Positions 18,493 through 27,667 are shown, counted from the stretch's first letter. The stretch: DNA of 64,000 bases from Halorhabdus amylolytica (GCF_004944975.1 NZ_SPQG01000004.1:219234-283233), one strand, 5' to 3'. A program made the numbers and translations. Notes: generated from the letters alone by a model not told the origin.

Positions 18493-19842
18493 TCAGGGGA
18501 ATTCCTTCCGAGCGACGACGCCCGAGGTCCCGTCGACGGTGGCGCTCACGACCACGGTGTCACCGTCCGAGTCGACGTAAAGGTACATGTACATATCGGC
18601 CCGTGGCGTCGTTGTCGAGGCCTCGTAGTCAGATTCGACAGCTGAAAACGTTACTTTCTCGACGTCGAGGTCCTCGGCGATCCCGACTTTAACGCGGTCT
18701 TGTTCGGCCTCGTAGGTAAACTCGAAGGCGTCGTCGGGGACTGCCTCCGCGACCGCCTCGGGCGGATCGACGGGCTTGCTCGCGTCCGGGGGCTCAGTCG
18801 TCGTCCGATCCGGCTGGCTGAATTCGAAGTCGAGAACGTCCTCACTGTAGGTCCCGCTGGCGATCACCCGCTCGTCTTCGACCGTGATCGAGGGGTTCTC
18901 ACTCGCCGACCCGAACTGCGATTCGAACCGGGTGGCCGTTGCGTCATCGAGAGGACGCTGGACTGCGAGATCGGCCGTGACCTCGCCGTCCTCGGCGTCG
19001 AAGGTCACCGACGCGAAGATATCGTCGTCTGGCCTCAGAAGGGCGTCCACGGGGCGCTCGGATGGATCACCGAAATACACGTCCTCGAGGTCGATCGGTC
19101 CGATCCACCCGCCCCCGATGTGTCCGTCGCCGGCCGTCTCGATGAGCCACTCGAACGTTTCCGTCTCCTCGATTTCCCTGGCGTGGTCACCTTGTGTGGC
19201 CTCGACGACACGCCGGATTTCCTCTGCGGTGTCGGCGACGAGGACGGCAGTCTCGCTGATTGCCGTGACGCCGTCCAGCGTCTCGTCGTCGATGGGTTCA
19301 TAGAGTGTGAATTCCCCGACTGATCCAGTTGCTTCGAGTCGAACGCCACCAATCGGCCCGTCAGATCCAGAACGTAACCGCTCTGTGGCTTCTTCGAGGT
19401 CGATCTCGCCCCGTCCGACCGCGACGGTATCCGCCATGAACAACTCCTGGATACCGCGGTCGGGCTGTTTGGGATCGACGAGATAGTCGAGTCCGGACAC
19501 GGCGACGGCTATGGCAGCCCCAGCGACTAGCCGGCCGCCGACCTCGAGGGGCCAGGAGAGCAAGGGGTCATCGACACTGTCCGAGCCCGAGATCTCGGTG
19601 AGGACTTCGCGGGGGCCGCCGGTCGCATCTGTGGGAAGGATCAACGGCAACAGTTGCGCTCCCTCCGTCGTCTCTCTCGCGATGCTGAAGTCCAGATACC
19701 CGACGTGGACGCCCCCGTCGGTTGCCGGGATCCACTCTGCGTAGGATGGTTCACCGTCGCCGGAGCCGAGACAGCCACAGAGCGCGACGGTGGTCGCTGC
19801 CGCGCCGAGTTCCAGGAACCGTCGTCGATGGAGGGTCATCAT
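18493..19842 (-). CDS. Tat-exported lipoprotein of unknown function
   Basis: A 449-residue protein that starts with a twin-arginine signal (LHRRRFLELGAAATTVAL) followed by the lipobox CGC, so it should be anchored outside the membrane by a lipidated Cys near residue 22. The mature part is acidic, mostly beta with a hydrophobic stretch near 125-145 (LVAGAAIAVAVSGLDYLV), and shows no domain I recognise. An upstream in-frame extension to 19965 would bury the signal peptide and is rejected. It converges with the RDD gene and is separated by 79 bp from the histidine kinase ending at 19922. Confidence 0.75.
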   Translation of the reverse strand: MMTLHRRRFLELGAAATTVALCGCLGSGDGEPSYAEWIPATDGGVHVGYLDFSIARETTEGAQLLPLILPTDATGGPREVLTEISGSDSVDDPLLSWPLEVGGRLVAGAAIAVAVSGLDYLVDPKQPDRGIQELFMADTVAVGRGEIDLEEATERLRSGSDGPIGGVRLEATGSVGEFTLYEPIDDETLDGVTAISETAVLVADTAEEIRRVVEATQGDHAREIEETETFEWLIETAGDGHIGGGWIGPIDLEDVYFGDPSERPVDALLRPDDDIFASVTFDAEDGEVTADLAVQRPLDDATATRFESQFGSASENPSITVEDERVIASGTYSEDVLDFEFSQPDRTTTEPPDASKPVDPPEAVAEAVPDDAFEFTYEAEQDRVKVGIAEDLDVEKVTFSAVESDYEASTTTPRADMYMYLYVDSDGDTVVVSATVDGTSGVVARKEFP

Positions 19843-19921
19843 AGATGGGAAGCGAGGAACGATCGGGTTATCGGCCGTTTGTGTCCGGCGGGTTGGACGA
19901 CCAGCGGTAAAAACGATGTCA

Positions 19922-21607
19922 TCACACTCCCTCGGCGTCAGTCGACTCGGGACCGCTCGACACATCGAAGTCAGGCAGGTCGACAGTAACGACGCTTCCG
20001 CGCGGCTCGCGTTCTGCGAACGATAGATCGCCGCCCAGTCGCGTCACGGTCCAGGAGACCAGCCAGAGGCCGACCCCGCTGCCGTGTCTGACCGGCGTCT
20101 CTTCACCTTCGAGGAGGACGGCCCGCTCCTCGGGCGGGATCCCCGGACCGTCGTCTGCGACCTCGATTCGTCCGCCGTCGCCCATCGAGCGGACACGGAT
20201 CGTCACAGACGGCGTTTCCCGATCCGAATGCGTCACGGCGTTCTCGACCAATTCACTGATCACTGACTCGATCGCATCGCGATCGGATCGGATCGCGACG
20301 TCATCGAAGGCATCGAGCGTAACGTCGGCGTCCGTCGCTCTCTCGGCGACCCTCAGCCCGATAGCGACGAGGTCACAGCGCTCCCGGTCGAGGCTTACCT
20401 CTGTCAGAACCCGTTCGGACCGCTCGACAGCGTCGGCAAGATCGACCAGTCCGTTCGCGAGCGTCCCGATCCGATCGAAGTACTGGGTCGTCTCCGCTCC
20501 CGGGAGTTGCCCGTCACGGATCGGTTCCGCGAACCCCCGGATCGCGTCCAGATCGTTCCGGAGGTTGTGTCGGAGTACCCTGTTGAGTACCTGGATCCGC
20601 TGTTCTCTGGTTTGGCGCTCCGTCACGTCCTCGAACCGGTAGGCACGACCGAGCACGTCACCGTCCGTGTCGTCGATCCTGGTCCGGTCGACGACGAACT
20701 CCCGACTCCCGGCGGTTGTCTGGAGCGTGATGGGCTGTTCGACAGAGAGATCCGCAGGCATATCCGCCACGTCGGCGATCGACTGGTCCCGGAGTCCGGC
20801 CGTCTCGACGCCGAAGGTTTCCCCAGCGGCCCGGTTCACGTCCAGTAGTCGCCCGGTCCGATCGACGACGATCACGGGGACGGACATCGCATCGAGAGCG
20901 GTCTCCCGTGCGAGATGTCCCGCCACAGCCCCCCGTTCGAACGCGTCGGTACCGAACCCGATCCAGGCGAGGATCCCAACGACGATTGTGATCTGGAGGA
21001 AGACGACGCGATAGATCGATACGCCGCCCAGTTGCCCGCCGTACCCGATCGCGAGTGGGAGAAACGTGATGCCGACACCCCCGAGGACGAATGCTGCCGC
21101 CGAGCCCAACGGCAGGTCGTCGTAGGTCACCGCCGATCGCACGAGCAACACCACGCCGAGCAGGCCCAGCGAGAACACCGCCACCTGCAGGACGAACGTC
21201 GTGAGATACGAAAGCTGGCCGAGTACCCCCAGCCGAACTCGGCCCGTCTGCTGGCCCCAGGTGAGCCCCGTGCTCACGACTGTCAAGGCGCCGAGGAGCA
21301 CGATCCCGACCCAACGCCGCGGCGTGATCGTCGGCCCGCGACCGGTGTACTCGAAGACGAACGCGATCCATAGCAGCGACGCGAAGGCGTATCCGCCAAT
21401 GAGTAGTAACTCGCTGACCGCGTCGAGTTCGATCGGCACCACGCCGGACCGGCTGAACGCGATCGCCGCGCCCAGGCCGGCGAGCAGAACAGCCAGCAGC
21501 GCGAAAGGGACGACCCCCGGATGGTCGTGTCGCGCGGTTCGCCCCGCGATCAGGACGCCGGTCCCCAGCAGGACAACGCCCAGCGCAAGCCAGACGAGCC
21601 AAATCAC
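19922..21607 (-). CDS. 7TM sensor histidine kinase, catalytically intact
   Basis: A 561-residue membrane kinase. An N-terminal seven-helix sensor (about 1-215), a PAS domain at about 235-335 (DAMSVPVIVVDRTGRLLDVN), an H-box NRVLRHNLRNDLDAIRGFA near 345, and an ATPase domain with ELVENAVTHSD, DDGPGIP and GSGVGLWLVSW. All motifs are present. It starts with GTG, and its start overlaps the stop of the upstream kinase-like gene by 4 bp (GTGA), so the two are translationally coupled. It may signal to the HalX regulator at 24148 or to the HTH protein at 23513; neither link is shown. Confidence 0.9.
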   Translation of the reverse strand: MIWLVWLALGVVLLGTGVLIAGRTARHDHPGVVPFALLAVLLAGLGAAIAFSRSGVVPIELDAVSELLLIGGYAFASLLWIAFVFEYTGRGPTITPRRWVGIVLLGALTVVSTGLTWGQQTGRVRLGVLGQLSYLTTFVLQVAVFSLGLLGVVLLVRSAVTYDDLPLGSAAAFVLGGVGITFLPLAIGYGGQLGGVSIYRVVFLQITIVVGILAWIGFGTDAFERGAVAGHLARETALDAMSVPVIVVDRTGRLLDVNRAAGETFGVETAGLRDQSIADVADMPADLSVEQPITLQTTAGSREFVVDRTRIDDTDGDVLGRAYRFEDVTERQTREQRIQVLNRVLRHNLRNDLDAIRGFAEPIRDGQLPGAETTQYFDRIGTLANGLVDLADAVERSERVLTEVSLDRERCDLVAIGLRVAERATDADVTLDAFDDVAIRSDRDAIESVISELVENAVTHSDRETPSVTIRVRSMGDGGRIEVADDGPGIPPEERAVLLEGEETPVRHGSGVGLWLVSWTVTRLGGDLSFAEREPRGSVVTVDLPDFDVSSGPESTDAEGV

Positions 21608-23259
21608 CGTTCACCCCCTCCAGCGACCGCTCGTCCGGTTCCGGGCGTGGTATCCGTAGGGAGGGAAACGACGACGACCCGTCGCCCGTTTGTCGTCCAC
21701 TCGACGGAGAGGTGGCCGCCGAGTTGCTCCAACGCCAGGCGCGTGACGGCCAGCGGGAGATCGGCGTCGAGTTCGTGCCCCGTACTGTCAGTCACGTTCG
21801 GTCGGTCGTCGGCGACTCGGATCGCCGGCCCGTCACTGTCGACGGTGACGTCGATCCGCGTCGACGCGTGGGCAGACGCGGCCGCAAGCACTGGTTCGAG
21901 TAGTGACGCCAGCAAGGCCGGACTGACCGTCGTCTCGATGGATTCGCCGGAGGCGTCGATCGCGATCTCCGGACCCGATCCGGTGGCGATCGAATCGCGG
22001 AGTTCCCGAAGGACGGGGCGAGGATCGAGTCGCTGGTCTGTACGGGTTCCGTTCTCGGCGAGAGCCCGTTCGATCGACCGCGTCTCCGCGACGAGCGTCG
22101 TCAGTTCGGTCGTCCGCCCCCAGATTCGGTCAGCGACAGCCGTGACGTCGGCGGATCCCGATTCGGTCGCCCCCGTCGTCGCCTCGTCGGCCACCGCGGC
22201 CATGCGCTCGCGGATCACTTCGACGACGAAGCGGCTGAGTAGCGTCAGCTGTTCCTCCCGCTGCCGTCGATCGGTCACGTCCGTACAGCGTACGAGAGAG
22301 CCAAATGAACGGCCCTGTCCGTCCGTGACTGGGTCAGCGGTCACGGAAACCGTCGTCCCGTCCGCCAGTTCGACTCGGTGTCGTTCCCCGTCGCTCGCCA
22401 GCTCACCGGGATCGAAGGTGGTGGGGAATATCGACTCGATCGGCTGCTCCATGGCCGACGCTCGCGAGACGTCGAACAACCGTTCCGCGGCAGGATTGAG
22501 GTCCTGGAGTCGCCCGCGCCGGTCGAAGATGAGGATCCCGTCGGCTAACTCCTCGACGACGCGATCCCGACCCAGAACTCGTGCGGCCGGCGGCGTCTCG
22601 AAGACCGGATAACGGACGATGGCGACCACCAAGAGTCCACTTGCGACCGACGAACACGCCGGGAGAAGGACCGGCCGCTCGAAGATCTGCGCGACGAAAC
22701 TCCCAAACAGCAATGTGATCGCACCGACAGACAGTAATACCGGCTCCCGAAATCGGACTGCCTGCTGGCCGATCGCCGTCCACACGAGCAGGAACACGCC
22801 GATCGTCACCAGAAAGCCAACCAGGAGGAACGTCACCGTCAACATCTGAAAGGCGAGTGTCGATGGGGCCCTGAGCGCGACCACCGCGATCGAGACGGCA
22901 CCGAGTGAGACCCCTGCCACGATTACGGTGGTCGCCCGGATCACGCGCCGGGATCGACCGGTGTATCGAAAGGCGAACAGTACCCACAGCCCGCCGGCGA
23001 TCACCGCGGTGGTCGTCCCGATCACGACCCAGGCCGTCGCTTCGAGATCCCACCCGGTCACTGCGAGCACCGCGTTCGGCGGCGTGAGATCGGCGACGAA
23101 CAGATGCAGAACGGTCCCCACCGCTGAGACCACCCCGACACCCAGTAGTGCTCGGGCGCTTGCACGCTCGCGATGCCACAGAAGGGTCAAAGCGAGCCCG
23201 ACGGCTGTCAGTGCCGCGAACGCGGTGATCCCGAGGCGGAGTGCACTGAGAGGTTCCAT
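21604..23259 (-). CDS. 7TM histidine-kinase-like protein with degenerate kinase core
   Basis: A 551-residue sister of the next gene with the same order: seven hydrophobic helices (about 1-215), a PAS domain (ELADGILIFDRRGRLQDLN near 235-250), then a kinase-like region. Where the intact neighbour has LRHNLRND, this one reads LSRFVVEVIRERM, so the phospho-acceptor His is missing. The N-box is replaced by EPVLAAASAHAS, and the glycine boxes by VADDRPNVTD with no GxG lid. It probably cannot autophosphorylate and may be a co-receptor for the coupled kinase. The ATG at 23259 is chosen; the open extension to 23433 lacks family features. Confidence 0.85.
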   Translation of the reverse strand: MEPLSALRLGITAFAALTAVGLALTLLWHRERASARALLGVGVVSAVGTVLHLFVADLTPPNAVLAVTGWDLEATAWVVIGTTTAVIAGGLWVLFAFRYTGRSRRVIRATTVIVAGVSLGAVSIAVVALRAPSTLAFQMLTVTFLLVGFLVTIGVFLLVWTAIGQQAVRFREPVLLSVGAITLLFGSFVAQIFERPVLLPACSSVASGLLVVAIVRYPVFETPPAARVLGRDRVVEELADGILIFDRRGRLQDLNPAAERLFDVSRASAMEQPIESIFPTTFDPGELASDGERHRVELADGTTVSVTADPVTDGQGRSFGSLVRCTDVTDRRQREEQLTLLSRFVVEVIRERMAAVADEATTGATESGSADVTAVADRIWGRTTELTTLVAETRSIERALAENGTRTDQRLDPRPVLRELRDSIATGSGPEIAIDASGESIETTVSPALLASLLEPVLAAASAHASTRIDVTVDSDGPAIRVADDRPNVTDSTGHELDADLPLAVTRLALEQLGGHLSVEWTTNGRRVVVVSLPTDTTPGTGRAVAGGGER

Positions 23260-23437
23260 GTGTCGTTCTCGAATGGGATGTCGCGTGTGGTCGGTGGCAT
23301 CAGTGATGAGTCCCCGATGGGAATCGGAAAGATGCCCGCCACCGCATTCGAACGCCCGACTGTGCCTCCCGTTGGAGGGGCGCGACACTTGGACACCGGG
23401 GTTCGGAGAGCGGGGCCAAACGCGAGCACTCAAACTG

Positions 23438-23507
23438 ACTGCTGTAAGTCATTTCGGTATCGACCGCCCGAATGCGGGCGATCGTACCGGTGAACAGTTA
23501 CAGCAGT
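23438..23507. repeat. 70-bp imperfect inverted repeat (large hairpin)
   Basis: ACTGCTGTAA (23438-23447) is the exact reverse complement of TTACAGCAGT (23498-23507), and the centre CGCCCG-AATG-CGGGCG (23465-23480) is another perfect stem. The two 33-nt arms agree at roughly two thirds of positions overall. It begins 6 bp after the stop of the HTH gene at 23513 on the minus strand, so it could act as a transcription terminator, an RNA-processing signal or a small RNA. No T-run follows. Confidence 0.5.
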
Positions 23508-23512
23508 TCGTA

Positions 23513-23941
23513 TCAGTCGTTCGCTGGGACGGGCGTCGGCTGTTCGAAACGGGATCCTGTCCGGTGATCAGTTTCGATGACAGCGCCGATTTCGCCGTCG
23601 ATCGTCACCGAGAACGAGTCGACGACGGAACGGTATTCTTTGTGGTGGTGACCCTCCTCGGTGTCGATTCGGTGGTCGGTCTCGACCAATCCAAGGTCGA
23701 CGAGGGTATTGAGTCGTCGGAACGCCGTCGGCTGGGACATGTCGGTTACTGTCGCGACGGCTTGCCCGCTCCGGGGTCGGTCGAGGACGGCCTCGAAGGC
23801 CGCCCGCGTGTACTCGTCGCCGAGTGCTTCGAGCAGCGCCGTCGGGTCCTCGTGAAGCCGCTTGTCGTCTCGATTCGCCGCTGGCGGAGCCGCTCGGGGA
23901 GAGTCGGGATCAACTCGGGACCGGACTGGTTCGCTCGACAT
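23513..23941 (-). CDS. Winged-helix transcriptional regulator (ArsR-like), copy 2
   Basis: A 142-residue paralogue of the regulator at 13166-13561. It has a disordered N-terminus (1-30), a helix LLEALGDEYTRAAFEAVL, a recognition helix in MSQPTAFRRLNTL, and a wing containing the HHHKEY segment. It is probably a dimeric DNA-binding protein. It lies upstream of the coupled 7TM kinases on the same strand (253 bp away, with a large hairpin between) and diverges from the HalX response regulator at 24148, a context consistent with a signalling locus. Confidence 0.8.
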   Translation of the reverse strand: MSSEPVRSRVDPDSPRAAPPAANRDDKRLHEDPTALLEALGDEYTRAAFEAVLDRPRSGQAVATVTDMSQPTAFRRLNTLVDLGLVETDHRIDTEEGHHHKEYRSVVDSFSVTIDGEIGAVIETDHRTGSRFEQPTPVPAND

Positions 23942-24147
23942 CAGTATCTCCAGAGAGCTGTCCCGGCATGGTAGCGGTGACAGCTAGCTATCGAGGGGCA
24001 GGCCGTCGGGGCACTCTAGCTATACAGACCCTGTCGATCGACACCGGCCGTCGCTCGATCGGCTTCGGTGTTGCTGGCGGAGTGAACGGTGTTCGACGTC
24101 GCTCGAAGGACCGACATTTATAGGCGGTCGCCGTAGAACTGTGATCG

Positions 24148-24723
24148 ATGGGTGCCCACGAGGAACTCCCGCGAGCACTAGTGGTGGACGACGAACGGGA
24201 GGTCGCGGACGCGTACGCACTCCGCCTGCGGGGGCTCTGTGACGTCGAGACTGACTACGACGGCGAGGCGGCACTGGAGACGGTCCGGGATCGCGAGATC
24301 GACGTGATTCTCCTCGATCGTCACATGCCCGGCATGTCCGGCGACGACATCCTCGCAGAACTCGCGGCGATGGAGTTCACCGGACGGGTCATCATGGTCA
24401 CGGCGATCGATCCCGACTTCGACATCCTCGATATGCCGTTCGACGACTACCTCTGTAAGCCGGTCGATCGCGAGGACGTCCGGGCGGCCGTGACCCAGCA
24501 GTGTACCATTCTCGGGTACGCGACACTGGGGGAGTACTTCAGTGTCGAGGCGAAGCGACGGGTCATCGCAGCCGAACTCCCAGCCGAGCAGCGGGATTCC
24601 CACGAGGCCTATCAGCGCAAGCAGGACCGGTCACGGCAGCTGGAACAACGCGCGCGCCGACTTCTCGACGAGACGACGAACCTCCTCGACACCTTCGACG
24701 AGATCGCGCGGGAAAGTGGATGA
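24148..24723 (+). CDS. HalX-domain response regulator
   Basis: A 191-residue regulator. The receiver domain (about 8-120) has the acidic pair VVDDE, the phosphorylated Asp57 in ILLDRHMPGMSG and the conserved Lys in YLCKPVD. The C-terminal part (about 125-188) is the helical HalX domain typical of haloarchaeal regulators, whose output mechanism is not established. A cognate kinase is not adjacent; candidates in the window are those at 13771 and 19922. A TATA-like ATTTATAG at 24116-24123 lies about 28 bp before the ATG, consistent with leaderless transcription. Confidence 0.9.
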   Translation: MGAHEELPRALVVDDEREVADAYALRLRGLCDVETDYDGEAALETVRDREIDVILLDRHMPGMSGDDILAELAAMEFTGRVIMVTAIDPDFDILDMPFDDYLCKPVDREDVRAAVTQQCTILGYATLGEYFSVEAKRRVIAAELPAEQRDSHEAYQRKQDRSRQLEQRARRLLDETTNLLDTFDEIARESG

Positions 24724-25052
24724 ATCCACCGTCAACACACCGAGGGAGTCCGCAGGGTCGGGTGGGGATTGAAAACCGGTAGACGCGTGGGAGGGTCCAA
24801 TATGCGCATGCCCGCCTCCGAGCCCGGCGGGCAAGGACAGCTACGAGGCGATGGGTCATCAAACAGTGAAAGTATTTCCGAACGAGAAACGTCGTGTTCA
24901 GGGATTCCCACCACGCTGCGTGACTTTGGGATAATGTTCGGCTGTGCCCAGTCTGGACGAAATACCGCCGATGCCCGCGGCTGACGGACCACTCGCGACC
25001 GCTGGGCGAAGAATGACGTGGCGAACGCGTGAGTTCGGGGCCGGCGGGACGA
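24724..25052. other. Intergenic region with a GC-rich stem-loop
   Basis: No convincing gene. TGCCCGCC (24809-24816) pairs perfectly with GGCGGGCA (24826-24833) across a 9-nt loop. The stem is 85 bp after the HalX gene and is not followed by a T-run on either strand. The weak open frames here lack any family feature. A small RNA cannot be excluded. Confidence 0.4.
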
Positions 25053-27509
25053 TCACTCGACGACGACGATTCCGGTCATCCCGACGAGTTCGTGGGGGAT
25101 ACAGACGTATTCGTGCTCGCCCGTAGTTTCGAAGGTGTGGACGTAGGACTCGCCGGACTGGACGGCACCCACCCCGTTCTCCCAGCCCTCGCGGGCGGCC
25201 GCTTCGTTCTCGAAGGCCCCGGAAGCCCAGTACTCGGCGTTCTCAGGAATGCCTTCGTCGAGTGCCGTGACCGTGTGGGGTTCCCCACCGACGAACTCCC
25301 AGGCGACGGTATCGCCGGTCTCGACAGTCAACTCCGCCGGCTCGAAGGCGGCGGCCGTCATGTCGACGACGTGATCGACGTCTCCGGGAACGCCTTCGGC
25401 GACGTTCGGCCCGCCCTGGTATTGCGTTTCACTGCCGCCGGATTCGCCGCCACCACCGCCACCGGCGCTGCCGACACTCGAACCGGCCAGGTCCAGGTTC
25501 AGCGGGACATCCTCGACAGCGTCGACCAGCGCGAACTGGGCGTACAGCGCCGCGTCCGCGAACGACGCGGCGGTCCCCTGAACGTCACCACCCTCGTCCA
25601 GCGCGGTGATGAACGCTTCCAGGTGGCCCTCGAACGTCTCGTAGGCGTTGTGGTCGGACTCCTCGAGCAGTTCGTGGACGCGGGCCTCCTCGAAACTCCC
25701 AAAGGCGTCCTCGGCGACGGCTACGGCCACCTCGCGCTGTGGTCCGCCCGCGCTCTCGACGACAGCGTAGGCCGAGGCGATCACCTCGGCATTGAAGTTC
25801 TTCGCGGGCGCGTAAACGTCTTCGCCCCCGTCGGCCGCTTCGATCACTGCGCCGATGCTCTCCTCGAAAGCCTCGTAGGTCTCCGCGTCGGCGTGCTCCA
25901 GAGCCTCGTGGTAGCCGCCGGGATTACCCTCGAAGTGCTCGAAGACCCCCTGTGCGATGGTCGCCGCGCGGTCGGCCTCACCGAGCGTAGCCAGGACCGC
26001 AGCGTCGAACGCGCGAGCGCTGACGAAGGCGGACTCGGCTGCACTCACCGCGGCCGTCCCGCCGGCAGTCGTCGCGAACGCAAGCAGCGTCGCCTGGACG
26101 CCCTCGTAATGAGTCCTGACGGCCTCGTCGTCCTCGGCCTCGAAGGCCTCGATCACGCCCGCGAGATGTTCCTCCTCGAAGCGGTGGTAGAGATCCTCGC
26201 TGACGGACTCGACGGTCTCGTGAAAGTCGAGTTCGTTCCCCTCGAAGCGCTCGAACAGCCCCTGGGCGATCGAGGCGGCCTCGGCGGGCTCGCCCAGGCG
26301 GTACCGTTCGCGCGCATCGGCGAGCCGAGCACGGAAGAACGCAGCCTCGACCAGTGGGGCGTTCGAACCGGCCAGGGCCCCGATCCCGGCGACGAGATTC
26401 GAGTCGACCGTGGCAGCGGCGTCCTCGATCGCGCCTGCATTGCCCTCCTCGATCGCAGACTGTAGCTCCTCCAATCCGGACTCGAAACCCTCGTAGGCCT
26501 CGCCGTCGGCCGATTCGAGCGCGTCGTGGGCCCGCGCACCCTCGAAGTGTGCGAAGACGTCCTCGACGACCGTCGCCGCGCGGTCGGTCTCGCCGCGCGC
26601 GCCAAGCCAGGTCGCATCCGTGATCCGGGCGCGAGAGCCCGTGAGGGTCGCGGCGTGAGCGATGCCGGTCGAGGGACCACCCATCGCGGCCAACGTCGCG
26701 CCATCCCAGCCACGGGCCTGCGCGACCGCGATTTCCCCCACCCCGGCGGCGACATCGCTCTCGGCGACCGCGTAACTCCCCTCGATGGCCGCCTGGATCG
26801 CCAGATCGGCGTTCGTCGTCGATTGCTCGGCGTTCCCGGAGCTGGCGGCCGTCACGACGCCGTCGAGACCGCTCTCGACGGTGTCGAGAATCGCCCCATC
26901 GGCGTCCTCAAGCGCACTCTGTGCTGAACTCCCCTCGAACCGCTCGCGGGCGTTCTCGGCGACAGTCCGCGCGGCCTCGAAGGCCTCGATGTCCACGAGA
27001 TAGGACGCGTCGTCGATCGAGAGGGCGAGTCGCTGGAGGGCAAAGGCGTTGGCCGCCGCGTCGTCGACGAGGGACTGCTGGACCGTCTCCAGATGCGACG
27101 TGGCGGTGTCAGCCGCTTCGTGGGCACGCCCAACGTCCCCGGCGTCGAGTCCCGCCGTCCGAAGGGTCCCCAGTGCCGCCTCGAACTCCTCGTAGGCCGT
27201 CTCGTCCGTCTCCTCTAGCATCTCGTGGGCACCGTACTCGCCTGTCGCACCCTCGAAGCGCGCGAAGACGTTCTGGGCCACGTCTGCCCCCTTCCCGGCC
27301 GCTCCAGCCCGCCCCAGCGTCACGGCGTCCCGGATGCGTGCGCGCATGACGTTCCACTCCGCCGCGACGGCAAACGATGCATCGTGTTCGGGGGCCGAAC
27401 CGCCATCCGTCCCGTCGGTCGTCCCGCCGATCTCGGCACAGCCGGCCAGCCCGGCGGTGGCAAACAACGCCGCTCCCTTCGTCAAGACCGCTCGTCTACT
27501 CGGTGCCAT
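25053..27509 (-). CDS. Six-repeat DUF5059-type lipoprotein fused to a halocyanin-like copper domain
   Basis: An 818-residue exported protein. The N-terminus has a Tat/lipoprotein signal (SRRAVLTKGAALFATAGLAGC), so it is anchored outside the membrane. About 55-660 contain six copies of a helical unit with the core VFxxFEG followed by HExLEExDxxAYExFE. After a Gly-rich linker (about 680-700) comes a plastocyanin/halocyanin domain with type-1 copper ligands in EPHTV, and YVCIPHELVGM (Cys, His, Met). Two DtxR/IdeR-like boxes precede the start, so it is probably regulated by iron or manganese. The domain mix suggests periplasmic-face metal oxidation or binding, as with other copper-assisted iron uptake systems; this is inference. 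Confidence 0.85.
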   Translation of the reverse strand: MAPSRRAVLTKGAALFATAGLAGCAEIGGTTDGTDGGSAPEHDASFAVAAEWNVMRARIRDAVTLGRAGAAGKGADVAQNVFARFEGATGEYGAHEMLEETDETAYEEFEAALGTLRTAGLDAGDVGRAHEAADTATSHLETVQQSLVDDAAANAFALQRLALSIDDASYLVDIEAFEAARTVAENARERFEGSSAQSALEDADGAILDTVESGLDGVVTAASSGNAEQSTTNADLAIQAAIEGSYAVAESDVAAGVGEIAVAQARGWDGATLAAMGGPSTGIAHAATLTGSRARITDATWLGARGETDRAATVVEDVFAHFEGARAHDALESADGEAYEGFESGLEELQSAIEEGNAGAIEDAAATVDSNLVAGIGALAGSNAPLVEAAFFRARLADARERYRLGEPAEAASIAQGLFERFEGNELDFHETVESVSEDLYHRFEEEHLAGVIEAFEAEDDEAVRTHYEGVQATLLAFATTAGGTAAVSAAESAFVSARAFDAAVLATLGEADRAATIAQGVFEHFEGNPGGYHEALEHADAETYEAFEESIGAVIEAADGGEDVYAPAKNFNAEVIASAYAVVESAGGPQREVAVAVAEDAFGSFEEARVHELLEESDHNAYETFEGHLEAFITALDEGGDVQGTAASFADAALYAQFALVDAVEDVPLNLDLAGSSVGSAGGGGGGESGGSETQYQGGPNVAEGVPGDVDHVVDMTAAAFEPAELTVETGDTVAWEFVGGEPHTVTALDEGIPENAEYWASGAFENEAAAREGWENGVGAVQSGESYVHTFETTGEHEYVCIPHELVGMTGIVVVE

Positions 27510-27513
27510 GGAT

Positions 27514-27529
27514 TTTAGGCTAGCCTAAA
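27514..27529. promoter_or_regulatory. DtxR/IdeR-like metal-regulator box, perfect palindrome
   Basis: TTTAGGCTAGCCTAAA is a perfect 16-bp palindrome and has the form of iron/manganese-dependent DtxR-family operators (TTAGGC...GCCTAA). It ends 4 bp from the start codon of the copper-domain lipoprotein, so a bound repressor would block a leaderless transcript. Confidence 0.75.
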
Positions 27530-27549
27530 CAGTGATAAGTGCGTCGGTT

Positions 27550-27565
27550 TTTAGGCAAGCCAAAA
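27550..27565. promoter_or_regulatory. Second, imperfect DtxR/IdeR-like box
   Basis: TTTAGGCAAGCCAAAA matches the palindrome at 27514 at 14 of 16 positions and is centred 36 bp further upstream of the same gene. Two phased sites suggest cooperative binding of two dimers. Confidence 0.6.
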
Positions 27566-27667
27566 CGAGGAGTCGATAAGCCCGCCAGTCGCCCCGCACA
27601 GGCAAGACCCATCGAATCGAGGTCAACCCGGACACGTGCCGGAATTGTGAGAATTACGGAAGTACGA

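Noticed and set aside
25029..26465. 478-codon plus-strand frame opposite the copper-domain lipoprotein
   Set aside because: Antisense shadow; the minus strand has a signal peptide, repeats and copper ligands.
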